Assembly: GCA_002224055.1 (NCBI GenBank)
Contig: AZLU01000020.1
Span: 248,001-312,000, forward strand
DNA length: 64,000 bases
Origin: Pezizomycotina sp. ARF18
Lineage: Eukaryota; Ascomycota
Direction: 5' to 3'
The notes beneath the pieces are model-generated. The model did no database searches and was not told where the DNA came from. It saw only the letters and a program-made list of their open reading frames with translations. Shown here piece by piece: positions 47,128 to 59,770 of this stretch. The position numbers and the translations under genes were made by a program. Positions within the stretch are counted from its first letter, which is position 1; each line of letters begins with the position of its first letter.

Positions 47128-48121
47128 AAATTGGAATGAAGGGTTGCATTATTTGGGTATAGGCTACAATCTTTTTCTTTTGGGTCCTTTTCTTCGGGTT
47201 GAATGGGAAACTTCGGCTTTAACGGTTTCTCGATATTTTCTTTTCGCTCTCGACATGCATGCATAAAAATGTTTAAAGATAGACTCCCGAGGCGGTTACT
47301 TGGATTTCAAAAGTACAATAGAAATATATCCCTTTGGTAAAAGGTATCTCACGTCCTACCGAGTCAATGAAAGCTCAGCGGGCATGGGAGCCTTAAGCAC
47401 CTCATAGAATGGCGACATGGTCTAAGATCTTGGTTATTGAAAGCAGGGTTTTGCGGTTACAGCAAGCAATGACAGGGTGACATCTCTCTGTCAGCAAATT
47501 CTGCCCTCCTCTCCAAAAAATGAACGTAATATTATTATCAAGCTTAAACAATATAAAACATGTATCACCTCCATAATATTCATTCTTTTTCCCTTAACGG
47601 TTATTCCGGTAGCATATGGCACTATCAACTGCTCCCTTGAGCCGTGAAGAGTACTTACATCAATAAGAGCATATCTTTAGTCTTACCCGAAGCAGAGGTG
47701 GGCAAAAGTATGGTCAATTGTAGTAAAATGCCTAGTAATTAAAAAGTTAATGTTTCCATTGTCGATTTCTTTTCCCTATACCTTGGGTCTCTATCGCCTT
47801 CTCATCCTGGTTCTTAGTGCTTGTTCCCTCAATCTATCTATAAATCATTGTATAGAACCCCTCGGGAATATTCGTTCAAAGAATTAACATCTTTCAACCC
47901 CCATTAGTAGAATTGCTTGTAAATAAAACACCAAACCAAAGGAGAACAGTAGGACAAACATAACAAACCGAAGAAAAAGAACTGACATCTATCTCTAAAG
48001 ACGTGCAATAGATAATCAAAAGGCAAAAATGGGTGTTTCAAAAAGGGACGGAGGAAAGGGTTGAATATTACTAAAACGCACTTCAAAAAGAAAGAAAAAA
48101 AGGGTCAAAAATATTGTGTTT
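47128..48121. other. Convergent spacer
   Basis: Lies between convergent 3' ends of Mic12 and the vWA-like gene. No coding evidence. Confidence 0.55.
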
Positions 48122-51100
48122 TCAAATTGCCCAAGGGGAAAACTCCACCTCTGTAACGTCCCTCAAGGTACCAAGACTCTGCGGAGAATCCGTTCCGAGT
48201 CGTCGGCTTTGAATGTGTTCTCCTTCAAGCTCGTTCCACAGTCGGCCTGCCGTGTCAATTGATCGAGCCTTCCTAGGTTCTCTTGGACTCATCGTGACTG
48301 CCAGTTCGCTGCTACAGGTACTGTCGCTGAAAATATTTGATTCCTCAGACCTAAGGCTATCTTCCGTTTCGCTAGGTTGCTGAGGAGTAGCACTACCTGC
48401 CCTTTCGTTCAATAGCCGCTTTATTTCTGAAGCTTCTGGCGTACCGCTAGCTTGACGCAGTGCCAGAATTTCCTTGGTTGCTACTCGGCTACGTTTGCCG
48501 CTGCGCTTCGAATCGGACAGTAAAATCTGGTATCTGAGCTCGCGCACGATATCCACGTAGTCCAAGTTTTTGGCATCGGTTGAACCGGCAATATCCTCAA
48601 CGGCCGCAAGAGCACGTCTCGGATTTCGTTGCTCCGAGACGACTTTTTGCATGAGCGCCTTACGAACATAGTCGTTACCGGTATAGGTAGATGAGACGAC
48701 CTTGGATATTTGAGGTGATACCACGTCTGGTTCGCCCGAGACCCAAATGGAGTCCTTCCGAAAGCGGGTCACTCTGCATCGGCAACCGTAGAGAGATAGG
48801 TAGAACGTGGGAGCAGGCTGTGGTTGTAAAAAGCATGAATTTTTACAAGCGGGGATTTGAGGTCGCCCAAGGTAGCTCGCAAATCCCTGTCGAGGTCTCC
48901 GATCCCGCTCAGAGGTGTGCCACCTGGTGAAGTACTGTTGGCGCTGCCACTTTCTCCCTGGCAAATCTTCAGTCGTAACAGTAACGTTGATCTCTCGCCG
49001 GGCCTCAGAACTTTCAAGTTTGTGTGGCCTATAACAGCCTTGATTGCTGTGTGCTCACCCGGCGTGATGCAAATGCTAACATCCTTCAACTCGCCGAGGT
49101 CAGTCGTTGTACGCAAGCAACGAATAAAGCTTTTGATTTCGCGAACCGGCTTGGTTTGTGTATAATTAGGAATTGATACGTCCATAGGTGAAGTCGGGAA
49201 ATTCCACCCTCCTACGGGAATCGACCTCGAAAGTTGGGCACCAGAAGGCCAGAATAAACAGCCGATTCCAATCACATGAATGCGTACGTCCTCAAAACCT
49301 CTCATTGAGACAGGCCTGTCACATCTTTCTCTCCGAAAGCGCTGCTCAGTAGGATAAGGTGACGGCTCTTCGGAGTTTGAAGCTGGTGAGGATCTTCAGA
49401 GAAATACGCGAGAGCACCCTGGAGAAAGCCGACAACGTCACGGTGGTGCGTGTAAAATTCCCCTTTTCTTTGTTCTTGTAACTCTTTGAGAATATAGCTA
49501 ACCGTCTCTTTCGCCGACTCGGTGGCGGGCTCGGATCCCAGGAGCAGCTGCGTATCATTGTTGAAGCCGGCTATCGCAATCAGATCATTCGTGCGATCAG
49601 ACAAACGACTCAAAATCGACTGGGTGGTATTTATAAGAGAGGTAAAGGAAGACGGTGATGTACATGAGCTTCCGGTAGGTCAGTATGGTCAATGAGTGAA
49701 GGTACTTGGGGAAAAGATTGCAAAGGGTAGCCTTGAAGTACATACCACAGGTCTAACAAGAGCAAAACTTCCAGTCCCTGTGCGACTTTGCCTTTTCACC
49801 ATTCGAACCTTTCACGAACTTCTACCACAGCCCAAGACTCTCTTTCGGTGGTAACGTCAGTCGCTTTGACATCACTTATGACCGACAGGTCTAGGCATAA
49901 AAACGGAGGCTTCCTTTGGCCAAGCCTGCTTTGGAGACCTATCTCAGGATAGTAATACGGGTTGTCGCTTTGCTACTGGAAATTTGTGATAATTGTGAAC
50001 GTTCAGGATTAAATTGTCTTGATGAAGTCGCCAGCTCCTCTTGTGGTTCCCCTGAAGTATTGGAAAATATGGAATTGGCTTCAGCCTTCTTCCGCTTCTC
50101 GGCCTTTTATCAGAACCAGGATGGACAACGTCATCAATCAGTTTTGAAATCGCCTTTTTAGCTCCACCGATTCCAAATATACTGCTCGGCGAACTGGTTG
50201 AGTTTTCTTCATCTGTCAATAACGACGCCGTCCTTTTCATCTTTTTGAATTTAGACTTCTCCGACTCGATGAGCCCTGGATGGCTTTGCTTCCGCACGAG
50301 GTCTGCCGCTGAGGTGCTGGCAGCGCGTCTAACGAGAGAGAATGCTGAAGACGTCGGACTAAAGATCGATGAAACAACGCTCTTCTTTCGCTCGCGAGCA
50401 GGGCCGGCGCGGTTGAAGCTGAAGTCACTTGCCACTGAACCAGCGTCCGTTGCGGCATATAACAGCTCGTCCGAGCCGACCTCGGGTTCATCGTCCCCAT
50501 GGAGTGCGGATAACTTCCCATTGCAATAGAGTCGTCGTAGACACTCTCGGCTCTGGATCGACTTCCATCGTAGCCACCAAGAAGATTGATGCTTGATGTG
50601 ACGGCTCGAATCTTCCCTTTACTCCCACTAGACTTGGGGTAAAAGATTTGCCAAATTGGCGAGAGAGCGAATTGACCCTTCCAATGAATGAAGACTTCTT
50701 TTGAGCCTGAGAAGGGAGTTTGCCAGGGACAGTGACATTCCGTTTCTGCGCAAAATTTGGCCGGATTGGTACACCGAAAAAGGGACGAGTCTTCAGGTGG
50801 TCGAGACTGGATCTCGCCTGAATTAGATCTCGGGGTGCCTAGGCTTCAGGGTTTCTGTAGAGTCGGACCTTTGGAGGCCAGGCTCACTTTTGACTATGGT
50901 CAGAGGTCTAATCATCAGGTCTAGAGTATCGATACTGTCGAAGGAATAGTTTGCCTGGGGTGTATTTGAGACTGGAGGTGGTGGCAGCGGATGAGTTGGA
51001 GGAAAAAGGGACTGATCCAGCTGGATATCGCCCCAGTTTTCGATTGGAGCGCGCTCCTTCGAAGGAGAACCCGCTAGAAAACTGCTCTTCTTCTTGAACG

Positions 51101-51453
51101 TTGCTTTTGAACCTGAAGTCTACCGGGTGGAACTGGAGCCAAAGGAAGGCGAGGAATATCTCTAGGGGAGGCCATGGATTCTTTTGGGAATGGTTGTGCT
51201 TTGGTTTTCTAAACCCGCTTTCTTTTTGAAACCCCTCGGGAGAAAAGTCTAGCTGTTGCTCTTGACCTTATGCTGGGTGGTTTCTGGGACCAATGAAAGT
51301 TCTATCTGGGTACGTTGGTAGTGTCAAGCCGGCACCAAGATCGTCAATTAAGTGTCCGCCCGCGGAAGGAACGCCTGTCAAGAAAATATCCTCTCCGCTC
51401 TCGCTTTCGAAGCGCTGAGGGGAACCGTCCCTGTTCCTCGAAGATACACGAAA
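48122..51453 (-). CDS. von Willebrand A-like protein with long disordered N-terminus
   Basis: Fungal proteins of this type carry an N-terminal disordered region, a vWA fold and a C-terminal beta/helical domain; role unknown. The 5' end is incomplete: an exon opens near 51453 (RDGSPQRFESESGEDIFLTG, VPSAGGHLIDDLGAGLTLP), with no start codon seen. Disordered segments follow (FIGRVNSLSRQFGKSFTPS; RSRAESVYDDSIAMG; SDFSFNRAGPARE; SLLTDEENSTSSPSSIFGIG). The vWA part shows GLEVLLLLDL, an intron, then ILSRLSDRTNDLIAIAGFNN, a helix and SRHLILLSSAFGEKDV. Then come FEDVRIHVIGIGCLF and SICITPGEHTAIKAVIGHTN, KVLRPGERSTLLLRLKICQG, and a helical end (YVRKALMQKVVSEQRNPRRA, YVDIVRELRYQILLSDS). The stop is at 48122. 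The metal-binding D-x-S-x-S motif is not visible after the first strand. Several slips occur. Confidence 0.52.
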
Positions 51454-52222
51454 CTATTAAATAAACATCATCGTTGGCAAAAGGTTTGTGACAACTGCAA
51501 AGGTCGGATTTGGAAGAATACAGGTTTTCCGTTTTATGGGTACTAGAGCAAGAAGAAGAAGAAGAAGAAGAACCTTTCTTATGAAGCTTCGACGAGACTG
51601 ATTATCTCCAGTCTCCCCCTTGTGTCCGAGTTGTACGACCTTTGGGAACGGCTTTTAGTGACCGCGGTATAACAAGAAAGAATGGCAAGAGGAAGAAATG
51701 TGATGCACGAGATAAAAGCACAAGGGGCCAGACAACATCCGCAGGAGATACTGCAATTAGGCATCTAAACGAAATTATGAACAGTAGGTAAACGAATTTC
51801 TGCGTTTTCTTTCTTTAAGGTATAGAGTTGATGTCTTTTGCGTAGCGGAGACGCAATGTTTTGTCTTTGTTGGAATTCGTGTTTCGTTGAAAGGGATACA
51901 AGACGTGAGAATTCAAAGAAGGTTGTCCTTTTTTTCTTTTTCACCAAGGTGTTGAAATAGAGATGGGAAGTCATCGGCCGCCAGCGCCTCGCGCGCATAT
52001 AGATAGATCACTGTCATCGTTTTTTTTTTTTTTTTTTTAAAAAAAAAAGAAAGAAAGAAAGAGGAGAAAGAGACGACGACAGCAGTGAGCTAACAGAGGG
52101 AGGCTTGCCCAACGACGGCGTGATATCATTTCCCTTATACATTGCATTGATCACACTTTTATGTCGGAGAGGTAGAGGACAAAGCTACAGTCTACAATCG
52201 AAGTAAGGAAGAACAATGGTTT
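51454..52222. other. Spacer, probable 5' end of the vWA-like gene
   Basis: Probably contains missing 5' exons and the promoter of the vWA-like gene. A GAA repeat lies near 51550-51571 and a T19-A10 palindrome at 52020-52048. Confidence 0.45.
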
Positions 52223-53256
52223 CTAAAGCTCAGCAGGAGCAATACTCCTCTGTATATTTTCCTTGATAGCCTCCAACGTGTCTTCATCAATATCCCAAAA
52301 TCGCATCTTCAAAAAAAAAAAAAAAAAAAAAAAAAAAGACGGGTTAGCAAGTATTTTCAGCAGCCCAGTAACAAAATATTCAAAAGCCGATCTCCTTCCT
52401 CCTTCTTTAAAGAGAGAGAGAAATTACTTACTGGTATATCATCCTCAGCGGCGTACTGCTATTCCAGGCACTGAATACATCCTCATCTTCCTTGAACTTC
52501 TCCAGCGACGCTACAAACTTCTCCTTTTCTTCATTCCACTTCGTCCAGGTCTTCTCGTCGACAGCTAACGACTTCGGTATCGAGTCCAGGACCTTTTCCG
52601 TAAACGCGGACCTGATGTACCATATAACATCGACGGCGCCCGGCCCGGCATGAAGCGTCGACGGTTTCCACCCTTTAGGTTGCGATCGCGACGAGAACCA
52701 TTGCGGGAGCCGTGCTTGAGGGAGAAAGCTCCGGGAAGGAAGCTCGAGAAGACGTCGGTTGATCCCGTCCGGGCGAGGCCGGGGGGCCGGTTAGTGGCGT
52801 GAGTAAAGGGTGCGGCGGCGGCTGAATAAAGATAACCTGCGGCGGAGCATGAGGATAGTTTCCGGGGAAAGAGAGGCACAGCTTAAGTGGGACCCCGGCA
52901 TATGGACTGTAAAAGTGAGAAAGCAGAACCTTCGTGTCAATGGAAAAAGGTACAAAATCGGTGGCTTTCCTTCCGCCGAGAGTCCGTCTCGCATTGCCAC
53001 TTGGTAAATGGGGGATTTGATTACAGACGAACCATGTCTCGGGAATATCACCCCCACCAGACGGACAGATCATTCGGGGACAACGTAAAGTACGCGCCCT
53101 TGGGGCACATTGCCGCAACCCGGCACTAACGATATAAGACTATCAGCATGAATGCGAAAAGCGATAAAAAACGAACAGCTCCTTACTCGTAAAGGCGGCA
53201 GAGTTCCCATACAATTCAGTCAATAGATGTTGTCGGTAGTACGCGGGAGTGTCCAT
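52223..53256 (-). CDS. E2-like UEV protein of FTS/AKTIP type
   Basis: The fold is that of ubiquitin-conjugating enzymes, but the site where they carry the catalytic cysteine shows none. The start at 53256 gives MDTPAYYRQHLLTE. After an intron come CPKGAYFTLSPNDLSVWWG, VIFPRHG, PYAGVPLKLCLSFPGNYPHA, PPQVIFI and HPLLTPLTG. The usual H-P-N and downstream cysteine are absent. Then GAFSLKHG, IRSAFTEKVLDSIPKSLA, WTKWNEEKEKFVASLEKF and EDDIP, and a last exon MRFWDIDEDTLEAIKENIQR, ending SIAPAEL at 52223. The P-Y-x-G..F-P-x-x-Y-P-x-x-P-P core fixes the family. FTS works with Hook and FHIP to link endosomes to dynein in Aspergillus and animals; orthology here is inferred. The last intron has a sense-strand T tract near 52311-52337. 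Slips lie near 52980, 52700 and 52460. Confidence 0.65.
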
Positions 53257-56200
53257 TGCGAAGCATAGCAAATCCAACAGGCGAAGGGTGATGTATTGGT
53301 CTTGCGATGAGCTTTGTGGAAGCGCTGAACAGTACTTACTTATCCTCCAAAGCGAAATCACACGCGAATCTATAGTTACAGAAAAGCACGTGCTGATAAG
53401 GGAATTTCTCCCCCATCTCTTTTCCCCCCAAAATGTCACGGCCTTGTCAGGAACAAAAAAAAAAAAAAAAGAGAGGAATACCGTTTTATTTTTCTTGGCG
53501 GCGTAGAGGCTTGGAAGTTGTAGGAACAATAAGCTGACCGGAACAATGAATAATGCCACAGAATTACAACTCTACTCCGTGCTTGAAGAAAACCCTCTTG
53601 CCAGTTATCTCAATGCGACAAATACTCTGCTAAGAGATATATTACTGCGATCAAAAAGAAGGCACGGATCCGGATCTTTTCCTTGCATTTAAAACGGCTT
53701 CTGCGCTTTACTTTCCTGGGTTTCTCTTAGAAAAGAGTGCTTCTTGAGCGATCTCGCAGGACATTCCGTTTTTGTTCCTCATCTCGCATATTGAAGGAGC
53801 AATTTTTATATCGTTCCTGCTGTCTCTTTTGCGATCTAGGAATTCTTCGCTTTCGGGGGAGCGAATGCCATCTCTATGCAAGTATCGCAATTACCTGGAG
53901 TGGAGCAGCCGAGTTGAACCTTATGTCACGAGAGATATCTTCAAGGCACAGGTGGTATAGATATAAAAATATACGGCGAGTCCTTATATTTCGATTTACT
54001 AATCCTGGTAGGAGGAGGCCAGAATGAGTATCCTTCCCCCGGCCTAAAGGAATTTTGCCGAACAACTAATCCGAAATAGCTATTATCCAACACGCTTGAA
54101 TACGAACTATAGTATTGGTACTAATTACATATCGCTTTTTATAGGTCAATAAAGGGTAAGAAACGCAGGCCCCATTTGCGAGATAGTGAACACCAGATTC
54201 CGCGACACAGGAAAAAAGAAAAAGATGAAGAAAACCATACTCCCAGTGTCGCATATTATATTATTAAAACACCTCTTTTTTTTTCGGATATGATGTCGCG
54301 CGTGGCTTTAGCTCGTTTTTATCCTTCGCCTCTACTGGCAGAAATTCTCAGACGATGCCATGAGACTCTCGCTTTTTCCTCAATTTTGCGAAGTCTATCC
54401 TTTCCCTTTATGCGCTTCACGATTACTCAAAAGAAATCTTTTATCCTTATTTTGGCCATTATTTCTTTTGGCGGGGGTGGCATGCACTCGAGACGTCAAC
54501 CCGCTTGCGATATCCATGTTGAGAATAATTTGGCGGGTGAGGAGAGCGAAAATAGATAGAAGGCCAATTCCGCTTCCTCGACAGGGAGATTCCTCTGAAT
54601 GATCTATTGCCTAGCAGGGGTCAAGGACCTCATCAATCATCAACCACTACAGGTCTTCACATATGATATATAACAGTTCGGTTTGGAAAAATATCTTTGA
54701 TCAAAGCAAGCGATTCTATTTCTAGAGAGAGAGATTGTTTTCTTTTAGGTAATCAGATTCAACCCAATATAGCAATCTTGACGCAGAAGTTCAGAGAGGC
54801 GAATTTGTCAAATCGGGTGAGAATTTGGTGCTTTTTTTTTTTTTTTTTTTTTTTTTTGGTTTCTATATGCTACAGCTATTATTACCGCAAGTTAAATAAG
54901 AGGTGGCAGGGAAACACGCGAGAGAGGGAAAAAGAATTTGTGCCTTTTTGCCCCTCTTAAAAAAAGAACATGGTGCAGAACGATCCCGGCCCCGCTAATT
55001 TTTCCCTCTCTCTCTATCACACAATGACTACTGCATTTTTTAGCACGAGTACATGCATGTACCCACGTAACCTTATGGTTCTTTGGTGAAGTGGCATCTG
55101 CAGAGTATTTCTAAAAAGAAACCCGAGCTAAAGAGAGAAAGCCTGTAAGGTCGAAGAATGAACGATAAAAGAATAAGGTGGAGAGGAATATTGGTAGTAC
55201 TATATAACGGGCGGAGACATATACTAATACAATGACGGTGGATTTCAGGTACATATATCCCTTTATACGCTCACGACTTGAAGGAAAACAAAGCTCAGCA
55301 AAGACTCCAAGAATAGACGACAAAAAAAATATACCGCGCTTTCTTTCCTGGTGCCCAAAGATGTGGTGATGGTGCTTGATATACAGTTTGACCCGTTAAC
55401 TTTTTTGTCCGTGATTGTCCAATTGAACATCGTCCGTCCATCCTTTCCTACAAAACTTGGCAATAACCTCCGAGCGCACGCTAGCAAGAGTGAAAAAAAA
55501 TTATTCTTAAAATAAACCAAGAAAGAACAAGAAAAAGGATATATATACCAAGGGTGTATATATATATATATCCCTATAAATACTATAATATACCGGTACC
55601 TCTGCTTTGGCTGGTATGTACAGTTACAGCACTTCCCGCTCTCCACTACCCTTGCCTCTCTTTCTCTCTCTCTTTGTACGTTTTCTTTTTCCTATGTTTT
55701 TTATTTTTATTTTAATTCGATATCTACTCTTTCAGTTTTGTCAGTTTGTGAGAGTGGCCCAGTTTTTCGACCACCGAACCTGTTTTTTTATTTCTTTCCT
55801 TTTCTTTTTCTATTATATTTCTTAGCGTGGTTCCTTAGTGACAAAAGAATAAAAATAAAAAATATTTAATTGTTAATTATATTATTTATTATTATTTTTT
55901 TTATTTTTTTTTTTTTGGGGGGAGGGCGATCCACTCTTATTCCTTTCTTTTTCTTTAATAAGAAAAAAGTGGGATATAATATATTATTATTATTATTATA
56001 TCTATACTTATACTACTTTATCATAACACTCGTTTCCCCCTCCTCATGGTTCCATTGTACCACTGTTCTTGTTCTGTTCTATTTCCACCTTTTTTTTTCC
56101 TTTCCTCTCTCCCTCTCTCGACTCTTTTTCTTGTTTTTCCTTTTTTCTTCTTCCCTCCTCTTCCTTATCCTTTTCTTTCCTTTTTATATTATCTCCTCGA

Positions 56201-56887
56201 AACCCTTCCCCCTTCTCATCCTCATCGCTACTCGAACAAAGGCGACGTTTGTCTGTCTCTTGAAGATTTGACATTTTAGAGTCGACCTTGTTGCAGGTCT
56301 TCTGTCAAAGCGGGAACGAAAAAGAAGGTAACCAACCGCCATATCTTTCGCGTCTGTGAGCTCTCTGGGTATTTCCTAACCCCCCCTCTCCCTTCGTACC
56401 CAAATCATTTCAAATTTTATTTTTAAAAAACGAGTTTTTGCATCGTCACTGCCTTTGTTCTTTTCTTTCATAGTTCTATTTTCGTAAACACGACTTGGTT
56501 GTTTGTTAGGCTGCCTTTTCTTTTCATCTGAATTTGTATACAATCTAGTGGTACAAGGCTAACGCAACCAACCAAAAAAAAAATAGTTGTAACACCGTCA
56601 CACGTATTTTCTCGTGGAAGGATTATTACTTTTTCATTTAATAATCCGTTATATTCCAGCGGCTCCCATGGTTTCAGCTTTAGAAAACAATCTTTTTTAA
56701 CCTTTCGCTGTGTTGATACCGCACCCTTCTACTTTGGCACTAGGATCAATAGTCCGACATAGATCTATAAACAACGTTCTTGGGGAATAAAACGGTTTGA
56801 GACGGAACAACCGCTTGGGTTTCTCTCTTGGAGGGGAGAATACCTTAATTCTTTTTAGGTTCTTCCCAGGTGTGACGATTCGGGACA
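53257..56887. other. Long spacer between divergent genes
   Basis: Should hold the promoters of the FTS-like gene (minus) and the kelch gene (plus). Contains a T run near 54832-54857 and a TA repeat near 55537-55571. The 127-codon plus frame at 54176-54559 has no recognisable domain. Only the CT-rich block below stands out. Confidence 0.45.
55620..56280 (+). promoter_or_regulatory. CT-rich promoter/leader block of the kelch gene
   Basis: Over some 660 bases the plus strand is strongly pyrimidine-rich (long tttct/ctctc stretches), broken by an AT-rich part at 55845-56010. Such CT blocks commonly lie at fungal transcription starts. It lies 0.6-1.3 kb before the kelch start codon, suggesting a long 5' leader. 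Confidence 0.4.
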
Positions 56888-57242
56888 ATGCACGGGGTGT
56901 ACTCGAAGAAGAAGAATACGAAGCGGATATTGTCCTGGATATTTTCTCTTGGATATATATGCATCGTGGGGCTCCGTGGGGTGCTTAGTGCAGCGGCGTG
57001 TCGTCCGCTTCACCTCTGAGAGTTCAGGACATATATTCGACCCTATTGCCGACTACGACCCAGTGAAGGACTTATGCCAAAGATGGTACCACCAAACCGT
57101 TTATGCCAACAATACTTTATACATCGATGGGGGCTATTGGATTAATAAGGATCAGGTGCCAGATGGCAGTAGGAGGAAGATGATGTCGTTACGTTGCAGG
57201 TACGTTGAAGTTTGCTCTAAAATTTCTATGCTTCTCTTTCTT

Positions 57243-57280
<38 letters not shown>

Positions 57281-59770
57281 CTCTGCTAAACAATATTTCG
57301 TTATAACCCCAAACCATTTTAGATCAATATCTTTTACAGGTCGACCTGAGAAACTCATTCGAGGCTCGAAGCCTCCGTACAACCCTCACAATAAGCCATC
57401 GATGATAGCTAACACGACCCAGGGATATCTCTTTCCTTGATCAAGGCGGCGACTCGTTTAACTTATATGGCGGCGCTTGGGCACAATACGTGACACCTCC
57501 GTTAAGCAATCTGGGACGCCTTCAGATTTCAACATCTACACGTACGACACTGGTAACCAGGCTTGGAGAGGAATTTTCGGCCCTTGATGCAGGAATCAAG
57601 GGTTTATACGCAGGGAGCCGGCGCTAGGTTGCCGGAGCAGAACCTAGCCTTCTACTTTGGCGGGATATCTAATAACAAAACAGATCCCCAAAGTGGGGAT
57701 ACAACAATTCAAAATCGGAATGAGAATATGCTGAGGTGGAATTTGACCGATAATACTTGGGATGTTTGAAACCCCGGATATTTCAACCGCACAGGGCATC
57801 ACTTGTTCCTTTGCCAGATGTGGGTCTTCAAGGGATTCTAGTTCTTTAATTGGAGGAACCGAGAGAGTTCAGGGTCACAATTGCCGGTATGCCAAAAAAG
57901 AGTGATGTCATTAAAACTGCTTCAGGCCGCGCACCTAACATTTAGCTAACCTTATGACGAATAGGCACGTATGGAAAGCGTTAGGGTATTACGATGTTGC
58001 GTCCAAGTCATGGTATTCCAGGCAGCTGTTGCGGGAACAACGGAGACGGCATGCCATCGTCGCGAACGGAATTCTGCACTGGTTTAGGAACAGCCACAGC
58101 TTTCATCGTATTCAAATTTTTATGTCGGTGGTTCAGGATTAGGTGGTGATTCGAGCAAGTTGTTGGATGAGATGTGGATCTTAACGATACCCACTTTTGA
58201 GTGGGTCAAGGTGGACATCAAGGACTCAATGGGCAATGGACGCTAGGCATGGCATACTTGTAAGTGTCATGTTTCGTTACTCGGTTAGTGCCTGTACTAA
58301 CTAGTTACTTTTAGGCGAGGTCAATAGAGGTCAATGCTCGTCGTGGCGGCGATACTTCTAATGACAATTACACTTGTTCCGCTTCCCAGTTTTGGAGTTT
58401 TTGATATGAGCTCCCTTAGCTGGGCTAAGAATTACGAGCTTCCCACGATAGTTACAAAGTGCCACTTCACAGTCTCGCAGCTTATTGGAGGATCGTGAGT
58501 CTCCCCGCTGATTTCACTTTTCACCGACTGGAAATGAGGCGATAATCTGCTTTGGAGCTCCGGCTAACGCTTGGTTAAACACTAGATCCACCGGGAGAGC
58601 TATAAGGACAACTCCCCTACTGGGTTTACCGAGAACGGCCTGAAGGACGTTTTTGCAAAGAAACCCCTCCCAAGGCCGCACGTGCAACCGGATGGTTCTA
58701 CATCTTCGTCTTTCCTCCCCGAAACAATACAATCGAGCACCGCGTCGCCATCTTCGGACGCTCTGTAAATGTCGGCATGATAGTCGGAGCAACCATAGCC
58801 GGCATGATCGGCCTTTTACTCATTATTGCTATTTCCTATTTTCTTTTTCTGGCGTAGAAGAAAACAACATCGGGAGAGCAAAAAAGGTAAAAAGGCCGGG
58901 AAGTATTAAAGGAGAAAAATCGAGGGGACAACCGCGGGGTCAGCCACGGGGTCAAGCTCGGGTCATAGCCGCGCCAGGGGTAAAGCAAGGGGCCGTGGGG
59001 TTGCTCTTCCGAAGCTGGAGCGTCTAATCCCGACACCTGGTTTTCGGGTGATGAGAAGGAGGATGAGGACATAATGACGCCACTGAACGAGAATGGGGCT
59101 ACGGTATGATAGTCCGCGGCTCCAACGACGAGCCAACACCGAATTCTTCTGCTCCGGTACTGTCCAATCGATGGGCGAATTAGGCGGCAGCGACCTCGCA
59201 CTGTCGAGATTTTCTCCCGATGCTGCGGAGCCCCGTTCGGGCAATCTGCGGAGATTGTGAATGACTATACCTCAGACGGAGGGTCTATGTCGAAGATTCT
59301 GCATCGCAACGAGGGGATTTGAACTATGGTCCTGCGGCTTCCGTTCGAGATCTTATGAGCGTTGCCACGATGTCATCTGACGCCCTTCCGCAACACTACC
59401 CTTACCACCACCACCATCATCATTCTCGCAGCAATACCAGAACCAGCAATTCAACTACCCGCAACTGAATCCGCATATGCAACACCTTGCCAGCAACCAA
59501 ACCAGCCGTTCGATGAGCGATGGCATATCCCCTGTCTCACCGCAGTCCCACAGCGGACCCAGTGAGCTGGATATCTCTCCAGCCACCCGCTCGCCGCGGG
59601 TCAAAGCGACGGACTTTTATTACAACCAACGGCCGGCGCCGACCAAGCGTGGGTCAAGTGCCCCATCCACGAAGTCCGACACCTCCGAAGCGACTGTCGT
59701 GTCGCCGGAGACACGGTGGAATACGCACAGTGTCCAAAGCAACCACAGTATTCCTCGAGAAGCCGGTTAG
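56888..59770 (+). CDS. Kelch-repeat single-pass membrane protein
   Basis: A surface or secretory-pathway protein with an outer beta-propeller; ligand unknown. The start at 56888 gives MHGVYSKKKNTKRILSW and a signal segment IFSLGYICIVGLRGVLSAAA. Then DPVKDLCQRWYHQTVYANNT and LYIDGGYW, the usual opening of this ascomycete family. An intron near 57200-57340 contains T36. Kelch blades follow: GGDSFNLYGGAWAQYVTPP, DFNIYTYDTGNQAW, GARLPEQNLAFYFGGISNN, GYYDVASKSWYS and LLDEMWILTIPTFEWVKVD. Further introns lie near 58260-58315 and 58495-58585. The membrane span is NVGMIVGATIAGMIGLLLII, followed by a basic RRKQHRESKKG stop-transfer and a long disordered inner tail ending SNHSIPREAG. Many single-base slips occur (near 57380, 57440, 57510, 57590, 57770, 57950, 58240, 58770, 58850). 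Confidence 0.8.

Noticed and set aside
54176-54559. 127-codon plus-strand frame
   Set aside because: No recognisable domain, AT-biased third positions, and located in the divergent promoter spacer.
55870-56271. 133-codon hydrophobic plus-strand frame suggesting a membrane protein
   Set aside because: Pure effect of the T- and CT-rich leader block; no charged loops or start context.
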